Notes under the pieces: generated by a model
What the model saw: only the letters and a program-made list of their open reading frames with translations
Database searches by the model: none
Told to the model about the DNA's origin: nothing
Made by a program: the position numbers and the translations under genes
Source: JBDUDR01 sp040002845
Lineage (GTDB): Bacteria; Actinomycetota; Actinomycetes; Propionibacteriales; Nocardioidaceae
NCBI GenBank assembly: GCA_040002845.1
Contig: JBDUDR010000043.1
Span: forward strand, 1 to 19,176
Direction of reading: 5' to 3'
Length of the DNA stretch: 19,176 nt
Shown here: positions 7,325 through 14,446 of the stretch, piece by piece
Layout of the letters: each line of letters starts with the position of its first letter
How positions within the stretch are numbered: position 1 is the first letter of the stretch

Positions 7325-8080
7325 ATGAGCGAGGTAATCGTCCGTGTGGAGGGCGTCCACAAGCGGTTCGGGCACCTCGAGGTGCTCAAAGGCATCGACA
7401 TCGAGCTGCACGGTGGCGAGGTGTTGGTGATCTTCGGCCGGTCGGGCTCCGGGAAGTCCACTCTCCTGCGCTGTGTCAACTTCCTCGACGACCCCACAGA
7501 GGGCACAGTCGAGGTGGCGGGGGTCCGGCTCAGCGGGGGTCATCGCACCCGGCGCAAGCGTGAACAGATCCGTCAGCTGCGCCTGCACGTGGGCATGGTG
7601 TTCCAGCAGTTCAACCTCTTCCCCCAGATGACCACCCTCGAGAATGTCATGGTTGGACCGATGTGCGTCAGGGGTAGAGACAAGGACGCGGCCGCGGCAC
7701 GGGCGCACGAGCTCCTCGAGCAGGTCGGACTCGGCGACAAGGCCGACGAGCACCCGATCCGCCTGTCTGGCGGGCAGCAACAGCGGGTCGCGATTGCGCG
7801 GGCACTGGCCATGCAGCCGGACGTGATGCTGTTCGATGAGCCCACCTCGGCTCTTGACCCGGAGCTCACGGGCGAGGTGTTGAGCGTCATGAAGTCGCTG
7901 GCGACCGACATGCACATACCGATGATGGTGGTCACGCACGAGATGGGGTTCGCCCGGGAGGTCGCGGACCGGATGGCGTTCTTCCACGAAGGCGTGATCC
8001 TCGAACAAGGCCCGCCAGCGCAGATCTTCGGATCGACTCAGTTCGCCGAGACCCGCAGGTTCCTCGACGCCGTCCTCTGA
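7325..8080 (+). CDS. Amino-acid ABC transporter ATP-binding protein (GlnQ-like)
   Basis: This 251-residue cytoplasmic ATPase energises the importer encoded just upstream. All motifs are intact: Walker A GRSGSGKST (38-46), the Q-loop in FQQFNLFPQ (93-101, typical of polar amino-acid transporters), signature LSGGQQQR (147-154), Walker B VMLFDE (167-172) with the D-loop SALD, and the switch histidine H205 in VVTHEM. Length is normal for the family. It starts 4 nt after the permease stop, with purine-rich GGAGGCGG upstream. It is the last gene of the operon and faces a convergent oxidoreductase gene across about 200 nt of repeat-bearing spacer. Confidence 0.93.
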   Translation: MSEVIVRVEGVHKRFGHLEVLKGIDIELHGGEVLVIFGRSGSGKSTLLRCVNFLDDPTEGTVEVAGVRLSGGHRTRRKREQIRQLRLHVGMVFQQFNLFPQMTTLENVMVGPMCVRGRDKDAAAARAHELLEQVGLGDKADEHPIRLSGGQQQRVAIARALAMQPDVMLFDEPTSALDPELTGEVLSVMKSLATDMHIPMMVVTHEMGFAREVADRMAFFHEGVILEQGPPAQIFGSTQFAETRRFLDAVL

Positions 8081-8093
8081 CCCCTAGTCCTGT

Positions 8094-8142
8094 CCCCGCG
8101 ATCCGACACTTATTCCCCGCGATCCGACACTTATTCCCCGCG
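8094..8142. repeat. 21-bp tandem repeat, 2.3 copies
   Basis: The unit CCCCGCGATCCGACACTTAT plus one T occurs at 8094-8114 and 8115-8135 without mismatch. A third partial copy CCCCGCG follows at 8136-8142, and a degenerate CCCGCGATCTGAG occurs at 8176-8188. It lies between convergent genes and codes for nothing visible. Confidence 0.85.
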
Positions 8143-8173
8143 AGACAGCGCGGGAAACCACGCGTCGTTTCCC
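8137..8173. terminator. Overlapping hairpins between convergent genes
   Basis: CCCGCG (8137-8142) pairs with CGCGGG (8149-8154) across a 6-nt loop. The alternative GGGAAAC (8152-8158) pairs with GTTTCCC (8167-8173) across 8 nt. The two structures share bases 8152-8154, so they are mutually exclusive. A bidirectional terminator for the ABC operon and the oxidoreductase operon is the simplest reading. Confidence 0.5.
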
Positions 8174-8280
8174 CTTCCCGCGATCTGAGTCCGCCTCCGC
8201 TGGGACCGAGACGCCAAAGATGCCGCGACACGCCGTGAAAATCGCCGAAAAGCCGGCGTCTCGGCAGAAAGGGGCGGCCG

Positions 8281-9891
8281 CTAAGCGCGGGATGCGAGGT
8301 CGCGCAGGATCTGCCGGCTGGCCAGCTTGCCGGGTGCACCGATCACACAGCCGCCCGGATGGGTGCCAGAGCCGCATTGGTAGTAGCCGTTGATTGGGGT
8401 GCGGTACTGGCTCCATCCCGGTGCTGGCCGGAAGAAGTACATCTGAGGCGCCAGGAACTCGCCCGCGAAGATGTTGCCCTCACTTAGCCCGACCACCCGC
8501 TCGATGTCGAGCGGTGTCACGACCTCCCGATGCAGGACCAGCTTGCTGAACCCGGGGAAGAACGACTCCAACGTGGCCTGCACATTGTCGGCGAATGTGT
8601 CCCGCTCCGCGTCCCAGTCGCTGCCCTTGAGATGGTAGGGCGCGTACTGGATGAAGCACGACATCACGTGCTTGCCGGGCGGCGCCATGTCGGGATCGAC
8701 AAACGACTGGATGGCGCCGTCGATGTACGGCCGCGAGCTGTACCAGCCGTACTTCGCCTCGTCGAAAGCCTTCTCCAAGTACTCCATCGTGGGTCCGATG
8801 TTGATGAACCCGCCGTACTGGTCAGTGCGCTCGCCCAGCGCCGGGTACTTCGGTGCTCCGTCGAGCGCGAAGTTGACCTTCGCCGACGTGCCTTGGAACC
8901 GGAAACGCTGGATGTTCTCGACAAGATCAGCTGGCAGCTCACGAGGCTCGACGAGCTCGAGAAACGTACGCCGGGGGTCAAGGGCGCTGACCACGACCGG
9001 TGCGTGATATTCGGTCCCGTCCGCGAGCGCGACTCCGATGGCGTCGCCGTCCTTGGTGATCACCGTCTCGACTGCTGCATCGGTGACGACGTCCGCGCCG
9101 AACGACTGCACCGCCTCTGACAGCAGTTGCGTGAAGCCGCCGTTGCCGTGCTTGTGCAACGACCACATCCCGAAGTGGCCGTCATGTTCGCCCATCAAGT
9201 GGTACAGCAGCACGAGCCCGGAGCCCGGAGTCATCGGGCCGACCTTCGTACCGATGATCCCGGACGACGACAGATAGCCCTTGAGGATGTCGCTCTCGAA
9301 GTAGTCGTCGAGGAAGTCGGCTGCGCTACCGGTCAGCAGCCGCACCATGTCGTGCACCACCTTGGGCTCCGCGCCACTGAGGTGCGTGACCAGCTCGGCG
9401 ATGGCCTCGAGGTCCTCCTGCGACTTGCCGAAGATGTTCGGCGGTACGGAGTCGAAGAGCGGTTTCACCAGCTGGCACACGCGGTTCATGTCGTGCTCGT
9501 ACCGTTCGTACGCGTCGGCGTCATGGCGAGAGTGCCGCATGATCTGCTGGATGTTCTCGTCGTCGTCCTGCCCCATCATGAGGTAGTCGCCGTTCTCCAT
9601 CGGGGCGAACGAGGACGGCATGAGGATCGGGAAGAAGCCGTGCTTGACCAGCTCGAGGTCCTGGACGATGTCGGGCCTGATCAGGCTCAATGCGTACGAG
9701 AACGTCGTGAAGTGAAACCCCGGGTGGAGCTCCTCGGTTATCGCGGCGCCGCCGACGAACGGTCGGCGCTCGAGGATCAGCGTCTTGAGCCCGGCCTTGG
9801 CGAGATAGCCGCCGTTGACCAGCCCGTTGTGACCGCCGCCGACGACGATGGCGTCATAGTGGTGGTCGCCGCTCGTGGATTCGGTGCTCAT
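8281..9891 (-). CDS. FAD-dependent oxidoreductase, phytoene-desaturase/PYROXD2-like
   Basis: This is a 536-residue flavoprotein of the COG1233 family. An N-terminal Rossmann dinucleotide-binding motif (VVGGGHNGL, about 17-25) is followed by the ribose-binding acid in LILERRPFVGG. The C-terminus has the typical FAD-closing region INGYYQCGSGTHPGGCVIG. This family oxidises C-C or C-N bonds in varied substrates; the carotenoid role of phytoene desaturase is unlikely here because no carotenoid genes are nearby. It lies 45 nt downstream of a GcvT-family gene on the same strand, implying one operon and joint action on an amine-type or methylated substrate (inference). No strong ribosome binding site precedes the ATG. 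The spacer holds a degraded copy of the preceding gene's end. Confidence 0.85.
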   Translation of the reverse strand: MSTESTSGDHHYDAIVVGGGHNGLVNGGYLAKAGLKTLILERRPFVGGAAITEELHPGFHFTTFSYALSLIRPDIVQDLELVKHGFFPILMPSSFAPMENGDYLMMGQDDDENIQQIMRHSRHDADAYERYEHDMNRVCQLVKPLFDSVPPNIFGKSQEDLEAIAELVTHLSGAEPKVVHDMVRLLTGSAADFLDDYFESDILKGYLSSSGIIGTKVGPMTPGSGLVLLYHLMGEHDGHFGMWSLHKHGNGGFTQLLSEAVQSFGADVVTDAAVETVITKDGDAIGVALADGTEYHAPVVVSALDPRRTFLELVEPRELPADLVENIQRFRFQGTSAKVNFALDGAPKYPALGERTDQYGGFINIGPTMEYLEKAFDEAKYGWYSSRPYIDGAIQSFVDPDMAPPGKHVMSCFIQYAPYHLKGSDWDAERDTFADNVQATLESFFPGFSKLVLHREVVTPLDIERVVGLSEGNIFAGEFLAPQMYFFRPAPGWSQYRTPINGYYQCGSGTHPGGCVIGAPGKLASRQILRDLASRA

Positions 9892-9901
9892 GGGTCTATG
9901 T

Positions 9902-9977
9902 CGTCTTTCGGGTCGGGGGTCGACAGGGGCATGCGCTCACGCCGTCTTTCGGCTCGGGTTGAAGAGGGGCATGCGGG
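9902..9977. repeat. Imperfect duplication of the aminomethyltransferase gene end
   Basis: Two ~35-bp segments (9902-9936 and 9943-9977) share CGTCTTTCGG, TCGGG and AGGGGCATGCG with a 1-nt indel. The second encodes the genuine RMPLFNPSRKTA C-terminus; the first, beyond the stop codon, would read RMPLSTPDPKDD. It looks like an old tandem duplication. Confidence 0.65.
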
Positions 9978-11136
9978 CCACGTCGGCCCGGACCGTCTGG
10001 TACTCGTGGTTGATCGTCAGCTCCAGGTGGACGGTGTTTCCGGGCGCAGCCTGGTAGGGATGGACACGCGCCATCGCAATGTGGCGTTGCAGTGCTGGTG
10101 AGTACATGAGACTCGTCGCGTACCCGATCCGCTGGCCGTCGCCCTCGTACAGCATCGACTCCCACGCCAGCGGTGTCTCGTCCTTCGGGGGGATGAGTCC
10201 TGCCGCGTTGTAGAGGTCGTCGTAGTGCTTCCAGTCGACGACCAAGCCCACAGTCGACCAGCGCGAAGTCTTGTCGCGTGCCTCCCGGATCAGCGCTTTG
10301 CGACCGATGAACGGGCGGTCGTCGGTGTCGACCTTCCGGAGCATCCAGCCGAAGCCGAGCTCGCGCGGGGTGACCCGTTCGTCGTCGTTGTACGCCAGTC
10401 GGCTCGACGAGAACTCGACGTCGATGAGGATGAGCCCCGCCTCGATCCGGGCCATGAGCAGTGCGTCCTCGCCGAACGGGCGGAACCCACGACCGGAGCC
10501 GGCATCGATGACCTGGTCGAGCACGTCAAGCGCGTCTTCCGCCCCCACGAGTACCTCGAACCCGAGGTCCCCGGTGTAGCCGGTACGGGAGATCGTGACC
10601 GACGCCTTGCCGATCTTGCTCGGCGTGTGGTCAAAGTACTTGAGGTCGTTCACGTCGGACGTGAGCTGCCCGAGGATCTCGCGTGACCGCGGACCCTGGA
10701 CGGCGAGCATGCCGAAGTGTTCGCTGACGTCCTCGATCGTGACGTCGAGGCGCCCGACCAGATCCTCGAAGTACGCGAGGTTGGGCCGAGCCGCCGTCAT
10801 GAAGAACTCGTTATCCGAGTGCCGGAAGACCACCCCGTCCTCGAGCACATAGCCGTTGTCGTCGCACCATACGGTGTACTGCGCGTGGCCCGCCTTGCAG
10901 ATCCGGATGTCGCGGGTAAGGACCCCGGCAAGGAAACGTTCGGCGTCCTTGCCGCGGATCCAGTACTTGTACAGCGGCGACGTGTCGAAGAAACCGGCGC
11001 TGTTGCGGACGGCAAAGTACTCGTGCTTGGCGGACATGTCGTAGCGAAGCGCCGAGAGATAGTTGGACCAGTGGCCCCACAGGCCCGTCTCGTTGAGATC
11101 CCTGAGACGCTCGTAGAACGGCGTGGTCTTGTACAT
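9937..11136 (-). CDS. GcvT-family aminomethyltransferase (folate-dependent)
   Basis: This 399-residue protein has the fold of glycine-cleavage T-protein. Homologues move a one-carbon group from an amine or methyl donor to tetrahydrofolate. Family features include RNSAGFFDTSPLYKYWIRG, the folate-domain acidic residue near D100 in LEDGVVF (aligning with the catalytic Asp of GcvT), MLAVQGPRS, and the highly conserved SRTGYTGDLGFEV. The C-terminal barrel ends in ELTINHEYQ-type strands. There are no gcvH or gcvP genes alongside, so it is unlikely to belong to the glycine cleavage system; related stand-alone members include demethylases such as DmdA. It pairs with the downstream FAD oxidoreductase and is divergent from a TetR gene. 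The promoter appears leaderless. Confidence 0.85.
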   Translation of the reverse strand: MYKTTPFYERLRDLNETGLWGHWSNYLSALRYDMSAKHEYFAVRNSAGFFDTSPLYKYWIRGKDAERFLAGVLTRDIRICKAGHAQYTVWCDDNGYVLEDGVVFRHSDNEFFMTAARPNLAYFEDLVGRLDVTIEDVSEHFGMLAVQGPRSREILGQLTSDVNDLKYFDHTPSKIGKASVTISRTGYTGDLGFEVLVGAEDALDVLDQVIDAGSGRGFRPFGEDALLMARIEAGLILIDVEFSSSRLAYNDDERVTPRELGFGWMLRKVDTDDRPFIGRKALIREARDKTSRWSTVGLVVDWKHYDDLYNAAGLIPPKDETPLAWESMLYEGDGQRIGYATSLMYSPALQRHIAMARVHPYQAAPGNTVHLELTINHEYQTVRADVARMPLFNPSRKTA

Positions 11137-11142
11137 GAGCCG

Positions 11143-11194
11143 AGCCTAGAACCGTGTTGGACACTTGCGCAATAGCCACCGAGGGGTCATAGTC
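11143..11194. promoter_or_regulatory. Back-to-back divergent promoters sharing a TTGCGCAA core
   Basis: TTGCGCAA (11165-11172) supplies a -35-like TTGCGC on both strands. On the + strand, an 18-nt spacer leads to CATAGT (11189-11194), 7 nt before the tetR ATG. On the - strand, an 18-nt spacer leads to TAGGCT (complement of 11143-11148), 6 nt before the aminomethyltransferase ATG. Both transcripts would be leaderless. Confidence 0.5.
11154..11164. promoter_or_regulatory. TetR operator candidate GTGT-TGG-ACAC
   Basis: This short inverted repeat lies inside the spacer of the minus-strand promoter, adjacent to the shared -35 core. A further GTGTCC half-site occurs at 11195-11200. Binding by the adjacent TetR protein is inferred from position only. 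Confidence 0.4.
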
Positions 11195-11201
11195 GTGTCC
11201 G

Positions 11202-11813
11202 ATGGTCCGACTGAGCCCTGACGTACGCCGCGATGTCATCCTCGACGCGACAGTCCGGGTGATGCGCCGCAAGGGGATGGCCGCCACGACCGTACGCGAC
11301 ATCGCGCATGAGATGGGCACGTCGAGTGGGCTGGTCCACCACTACGTCGAGTCGATGGACGTCTTGCTGGCCGACGCCTTCGAGCGGGCGGCGGGTGAGG
11401 ACCTCCAGGCCACCAGCGTCGCCTTGGCGCAGGCCAGCGGCCCGGTGGCGCGGTTGCGGATCTTTTTCGCGACGTACGTCCGTGCCGAGCAGGACTGGGC
11501 GTTCCAGCTGTGGCTCGACGCGTGGGCCGAGGCCGTTCGACGACCCGCCGTCCGTGAGACGTCCCACCGGCTCAACGTCGCCTGGCAGCAGGTCCTGGCG
11601 ACGGCGATTCGTGAAGGCACCGCGGACGGCATGTTCTCATGCGATGACCCCGAAGCCGCGGCGTGGCGCATCCTCTCGCTTCTCGACGGGCTCACCCTCC
11701 AAGCCGTGGCACACGAGGTCGACATCGACCGGACGTCTGTGATCCGCTGGTCCGCCCGGTTCGCCGAGTCCGAGCTCGGTCTCGCAGCAGGGTCGCTCTC
11801 GGGCGTCCCGTGA
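11202..11813 (+). CDS. TetR/AcrR family transcriptional regulator (BetI-like)
   Basis: This is a 203-residue repressor with an N-terminal helix-turn-helix (about residues 10-50: ILDATVRVMRRKGMAATTVRDIA, then GTSSGLVHHYVESMDVLL). A C-terminal helical ligand-binding domain follows, resembling the BetI/TetR_C group (FFATYVRAEQDWAFQLWLDAWAEA; RILSLLDGLTLQAVAHEVD). Its start codon sits only 65 bp from the divergent aminomethyltransferase start, a classic arrangement for a regulator controlling its neighbour and itself. No Shine-Dalgarno precedes the ATG; a -10-like CATAGT at 11189-11194 suggests leaderless translation. The ligand is unknown, but a substrate or product of the oxidoreductase/aminomethyltransferase pathway is likely. 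Confidence 0.9.
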   Translation: MVRLSPDVRRDVILDATVRVMRRKGMAATTVRDIAHEMGTSSGLVHHYVESMDVLLADAFERAAGEDLQATSVALAQASGPVARLRIFFATYVRAEQDWAFQLWLDAWAEAVRRPAVRETSHRLNVAWQQVLATAIREGTADGMFSCDDPEAAAWRILSLLDGLTLQAVAHEVDIDRTSVIRWSARFAESELGLAAGSLSGVP

Positions 11814-11856
11814 CCCCAGCGCTGTTACGTACTTGCGTGGAACGGGGTCCTCATGA

Positions 11857-12687
11857 TCATGCGTGGGCCCCGGCGACCACCGCGGCTGCGTGATCGGGCA
11901 CGTATGACGCTAGGTCTTGCGGTGGGCGGACATAGCCCGGGTCGTCTTGACGGGGCGGGATCTCGATGTCGGGCATCGGCTTGGGCTCCCAGGGGATCTG
12001 GCTCAGCAGGTGGGCTATGCAGTTGAGCCGTGCGACCTTCTTCACATCGGCCTCCACGACGTGCCAGCGAGCCTCCGGGATGTCGGTGTGCACGAACATG
12101 TCGTCCTTGGCTCGCGAGTAGTCCACCCACTTGGTACGCGACAGCAAGTCGGTCCCCGACAACTTCCAGCGACGCATCGGGTCCTTGACCCGGCCCATGA
12201 ACCGCCGCTCCTGTTCGTCGTCGCTGACCGAGAACCAGTACTTGATCAGGAGAATGCCGTCCTCTACAAGCAGGCGTTCGAAGATCGGGCACTGGCGCAG
12301 GAAGCGGTAGTAGTCCTGTGGGGAGCAGAAGCCGAGGACGTGCTCCACACCTGCCCGGTTGTACCAGCTGCGGTCGAACAACGCGATCTCTCCGGCGCTC
12401 GGCAGCTGCTCGACGTACCGCTGGAAGTACCACTGGGTCGTCTGGCGCTCGGTCGGGCGTGGCAGGGCAACGTGCCTGGTGACCCGGGGGTTCAGGTGTT
12501 CGGTGATGCGTTTGATGGTGCCGCCCTTGCCGGCCGCATCCCGGCCCTCGAACACGACAGCGATCCGCGCACCGCTGGCGCTCACCCATTGCTCCATCTG
12601 GACCAGCTCCTCCTGCAGTCGGAACAGCTCCTTTTCGTATGCCTTGTTGGGGATCTTGGTCCGTGTCGCACCCATGCTGTCGGTCAT
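11857..12687 (-). CDS. ppk2: Polyphosphate kinase 2 (PPK2) family
   Basis: This 276-residue single-domain PPK2 interconverts nucleoside diphosphates and triphosphates using inorganic polyphosphate. P-loop kinase motifs are intact: Walker A GRDAAGKGG (48-56), Walker B LFDRSWYNR (103-111), plus the lid-region RFMGRVKDPMRRWKLS and conserved YWFSVSDDEQERRF. A coiled-coil-like N-terminal helix (YEKELFRLQEELVQMEQW) is typical. The ATG at 12687 is preferred because the frame extension upstream (30 residues, MRGHSS...) runs back over the neighbouring zinc-ribbon gene and has no family similarity. The ribosome binding site is weak, and ATG 12675 is an alternative. Whether it favours ADP, GDP or AMP cannot be decided by eye. 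Confidence 0.9.
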   Translation of the reverse strand: MTDSMGATRTKIPNKAYEKELFRLQEELVQMEQWVSASGARIAVVFEGRDAAGKGGTIKRITEHLNPRVTRHVALPRPTERQTTQWYFQRYVEQLPSAGEIALFDRSWYNRAGVEHVLGFCSPQDYYRFLRQCPIFERLLVEDGILLIKYWFSVSDDEQERRFMGRVKDPMRRWKLSGTDLLSRTKWVDYSRAKDDMFVHTDIPEARWHVVEADVKKVARLNCIAHLLSQIPWEPKPMPDIEIPPRQDDPGYVRPPQDLASYVPDHAAAVVAGAHA

Positions 12688-12742
12688 ACCCAACGACTCT
12701 AGCCGCCGGTCAGGGCTTCGATCTACGGCGAATGTCGCGGGG

Positions 12743-13009
12743 TCAGCCGAACAGCTCGTCGATGAATGACCGCGCACGTGCGGTCGCCGGGTAGGCCGGC
12801 GGCGCCGTCATGTCGGTGGTGATTCGCGGCAACGGCTCGGTGCGGGGTCCACTCGCACGGTGCCAGTCGTTCTCGGACTCGATCAGCGTGCCCAGCTCGG
12901 AGCGGTCCAAGAAGATGCCTTCACAGTCGTTGCACTGGGTGATCGAAACCCCGCCGCGCACCTTCTCGGCCATGGTTCCCTGACAACGCGGGCAGATCGG
13001 CTCGTCCAC
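12743..13009 (-). CDS. TFIIB-type zinc-ribbon protein
   Basis: This small, probably zinc-binding protein of about 88 residues has the zf-TFIIB pattern: CPRC near the N-terminus (residues 6-9), then CNDCEGIFLDRSELGTLIE, where the second CxxC and the GIFLDRxEL signature are diagnostic. The C-terminal half is polar and ends in ARARSFIDELFG, a possible short interaction helix. The GTG at 13009 gives MDEPICPRC, the usual beginning for this family. The frame stays open upstream to 13468, but that part is antisense to the neighbouring gene and was left out. Function of the family is unknown. It lies 55 nt upstream of ppk2 on the same strand and may be co-transcribed with it. Confidence 0.8.
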   Translation of the reverse strand: MDEPICPRCQGTMAEKVRGGVSITQCNDCEGIFLDRSELGTLIESENDWHRASGPRTEPLPRITTDMTAPPAYPATARARSFIDELFG

Positions 13010-13079
13010 GTCCCCACGGTAGCGCAGCCACGTCCTGGCGACCGACCACACCATGCCCCGGCCCGGCGTACCAGAAATC

Positions 13080-13109
13080 GCCTGTGGACGGAGCAGGTTG
13101 TCCACAGGC
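13080..13109. promoter_or_regulatory. 10-bp inverted repeat with paired DnaA-box-like sites
   Basis: GCCTGTGGAC (13080-13089) and GTCCACAGGC (13100-13109) form a perfect inverted repeat around a 10-nt spacer. The right half contains TTGTCCACA (13098-13106), which equals the DnaA-box consensus of high-GC actinomycetes. The left half contains CCGTCCACA on the other strand (13083-13091). It lies between two divergent genes. Confidence 0.5.
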
Positions 13110-13130
13110 CCGATGTGCCAGCCTGCGCGC

Positions 13131-13550
13131 ATGAAATCACCGAAGAGCCCGCCTCGTCTCGACCTGACCGAGGAGGTCGAGAGGCATCTGGAGCTGGTTA
13201 CGGACCCGGCGCACGTCGGCGAGCGCACCGTGATGGTGGTCGTCTGCGACAAGGACGCGATCCCGTTGCTGCACATGGTCGTGACCGGTGTGGATGAGTT
13301 GATGACCACGTCCGAGTGCGCGGACACCCTGTCCCGGTTGTTCGACCGGCTCCGTTCGGTGGGCGATGCTGACAACCTCCAGGTGCTGCTCGGTCTGACC
13401 CGGCCCGGTCCGAACGCGATCCAAGACAGCGACCGCGCATGGTTCCGGGCTCTGCACCGAGTGTGCACTCATCGCGGACTGACGGCGCTCGGCGTCTACT
13501 TGGTGAGGAGACACGGCGTTCGCGGCGTTCAGCTCGACGATGTGGCTTGA
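13131..13550 (+). CDS. Uncharacterised protein (RadC/JAB-like pattern possible)
   Basis: This 139-residue soluble protein was not recognised with confidence. It has an amphipathic start (LDLTEEVERHLELVTDP), a strand VMVVVCDKDAIPLLHMVVTG, a helix with cysteine, then LQVLLGLTRPGPNAIQDSDR, AWFRALHRVCTHRGLTALG and VYLVRR. The alternating strands and the order 'RPG...D..W...L' vaguely recall a degenerate RadC/JAB fold lacking the metal-binding histidines, but this is a guess. The start at ATG 13131 is preferred. The upstream ATG at 13053 would put the inverted repeat at 13080-13109 inside the coding region. No Shine-Dalgarno is seen. It is divergent from the zinc-ribbon gene, and GDPD follows 27 nt later. 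Confidence 0.65.
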   Translation: MKSPKSPPRLDLTEEVERHLELVTDPAHVGERTVMVVVCDKDAIPLLHMVVTGVDELMTTSECADTLSRLFDRLRSVGDADNLQVLLGLTRPGPNAIQDSDRAWFRALHRVCTHRGLTALGVYLVRRHGVRGVQLDDVA

Positions 13551-13577
13551 CCAGCACAGACCGGTGATACTGACGCG

Positions 13578-14384
13578 GTGACGCGCCTGGGTCCCAGTAC
13601 GGGGTTTGCCTTCCTCGACCACGACGGACCCATCCCGTTCGCGCATCGCGGCGGGGCGAAGTACGCACCTAACGTCGGCCTGGAGAACACGATGGCGGCT
13701 TTCCAGGTGGCAGTCGACCTCGGATACAGCTATCTGGAGACCGATGTTCACGCCACCCGCGACGGCGTGCTGCTCGCGTTCCACGACAGGAGGCTCAACC
13801 GGATCACCGACCTTCGTGGACGGATCGCCGACCTGACCTACGCCGAGGTGCAGGCGGCTCGCATCAACGGCACGGAGGTCATTCCAACGCTGTCGGCGCT
13901 GCTCACCACCTGGCCTCATGTACGACTGAACATCGACGTCAAGCATGCCTCCGCCATCGACCCACTCGTCTCCACCGTTAACTCGCTGCGCGCCCACGAG
14001 CGGATCTGCATCGCGTCGTTCTCACAGGTGCGGATCAACCGGGTACGAGCCCGGCTGGGCCCGTCCGTTGCCACTGCCTTCGGCCCCCTGTCGGTGGCTT
14101 CGCTGCGGCTCATCCCCTTCGGCGCCCTTCGTCATCGGCTCCTCGCCGCAGACGCCCCATGCATCCAGGCGCCAAGGGCATTCGGTCGCCTTGTCATTGT
14201 CGACGAGGCATTCGTGGCGCGGGCGCATGAGCTCGGCAAGCATGTGCACGTGTGGACCGTCGATGACGAGGCGGACATGGTCCGCCTGTTGGACCTTGGG
14301 GTCGATGGGATCGTCACCGACCGGATCGACACCCTGCGCGATGTGCTCCGGGCCAGGGGCGAATGGAAGCCGGTAGTCCCTTGA
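13578..14384 (+). CDS. Glycerophosphodiester phosphodiesterase family protein
   Basis: This 268-residue GDPD TIM-barrel enzyme is expected to hydrolyse glycerophosphodiesters to sn-glycerol-3-phosphate and an alcohol. Catalytic and metal residues are in place: HRGG (23-26, His and Arg), LENT (Glu36-Asn37), ETDVHATRDG (Glu54 and Asp56, the metal ligands) and the second catalytic His in FHD (69-70). The C-terminal HVHVWTVDDEADMVRLLDLGVDGIVTDR is the usual barrel closure. There is no signal peptide, so it is cytoplasmic. GTG 13578 is the annotated start; no strong ribosome binding site is seen. It lies 27 nt after the unknown gene, so the two may be co-transcribed. Confidence 0.9.
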   Translation: MTRLGPSTGFAFLDHDGPIPFAHRGGAKYAPNVGLENTMAAFQVAVDLGYSYLETDVHATRDGVLLAFHDRRLNRITDLRGRIADLTYAEVQAARINGTEVIPTLSALLTTWPHVRLNIDVKHASAIDPLVSTVNSLRAHERICIASFSQVRINRVRARLGPSVATAFGPLSVASLRLIPFGALRHRLLAADAPCIQAPRAFGRLVIVDEAFVARAHELGKHVHVWTVDDEADMVRLLDLGVDGIVTDRIDTLRDVLRARGEWKPVVP

Positions 14385-14446
14385 CTGCGGCAGGACCAAC
14401 GACTGCGCCAACCTGACCCCATTCCTACCGGCCGGCAATCTTCGCC

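Noticed and set aside
8094..8142. CRISPR array
   Set aside because: The 21-bp units are directly abutting without spacers and there are no cas genes, so this is a simple tandem repeat.
8281..9891. Carotenoid desaturase
   Set aside because: The family resemblance is to phytoene desaturase-like oxidoreductases in general; no crtB/crtE neighbours, and the partner is a GcvT-family gene.
9127..10101. 324-codon plus-strand frame opposite the oxidoreductase gene
   Set aside because: Low-complexity shadow of a clear FAD-enzyme gene; no ribosome binding site or family motif.
9937..11136. Glycine cleavage system T protein (gcvT)
   Set aside because: No gcvH or gcvP nearby, and the operon partner is an FAD oxidoreductase, so a stand-alone one-carbon transferase is more likely.
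13080..13109. Chromosomal replication origin
   Set aside because: Only two DnaA-box-like sites and no dnaA, dnaN, rpmH or AT-rich unwinding region; oriC regions carry many boxes.
13010..13468. Upstream extension of the zinc-ribbon gene on the minus strand
   Set aside because: Antisense to the 13131-13550 gene and through the divergent promoter region; zf-TFIIB proteins normally start just before the first CxxC.
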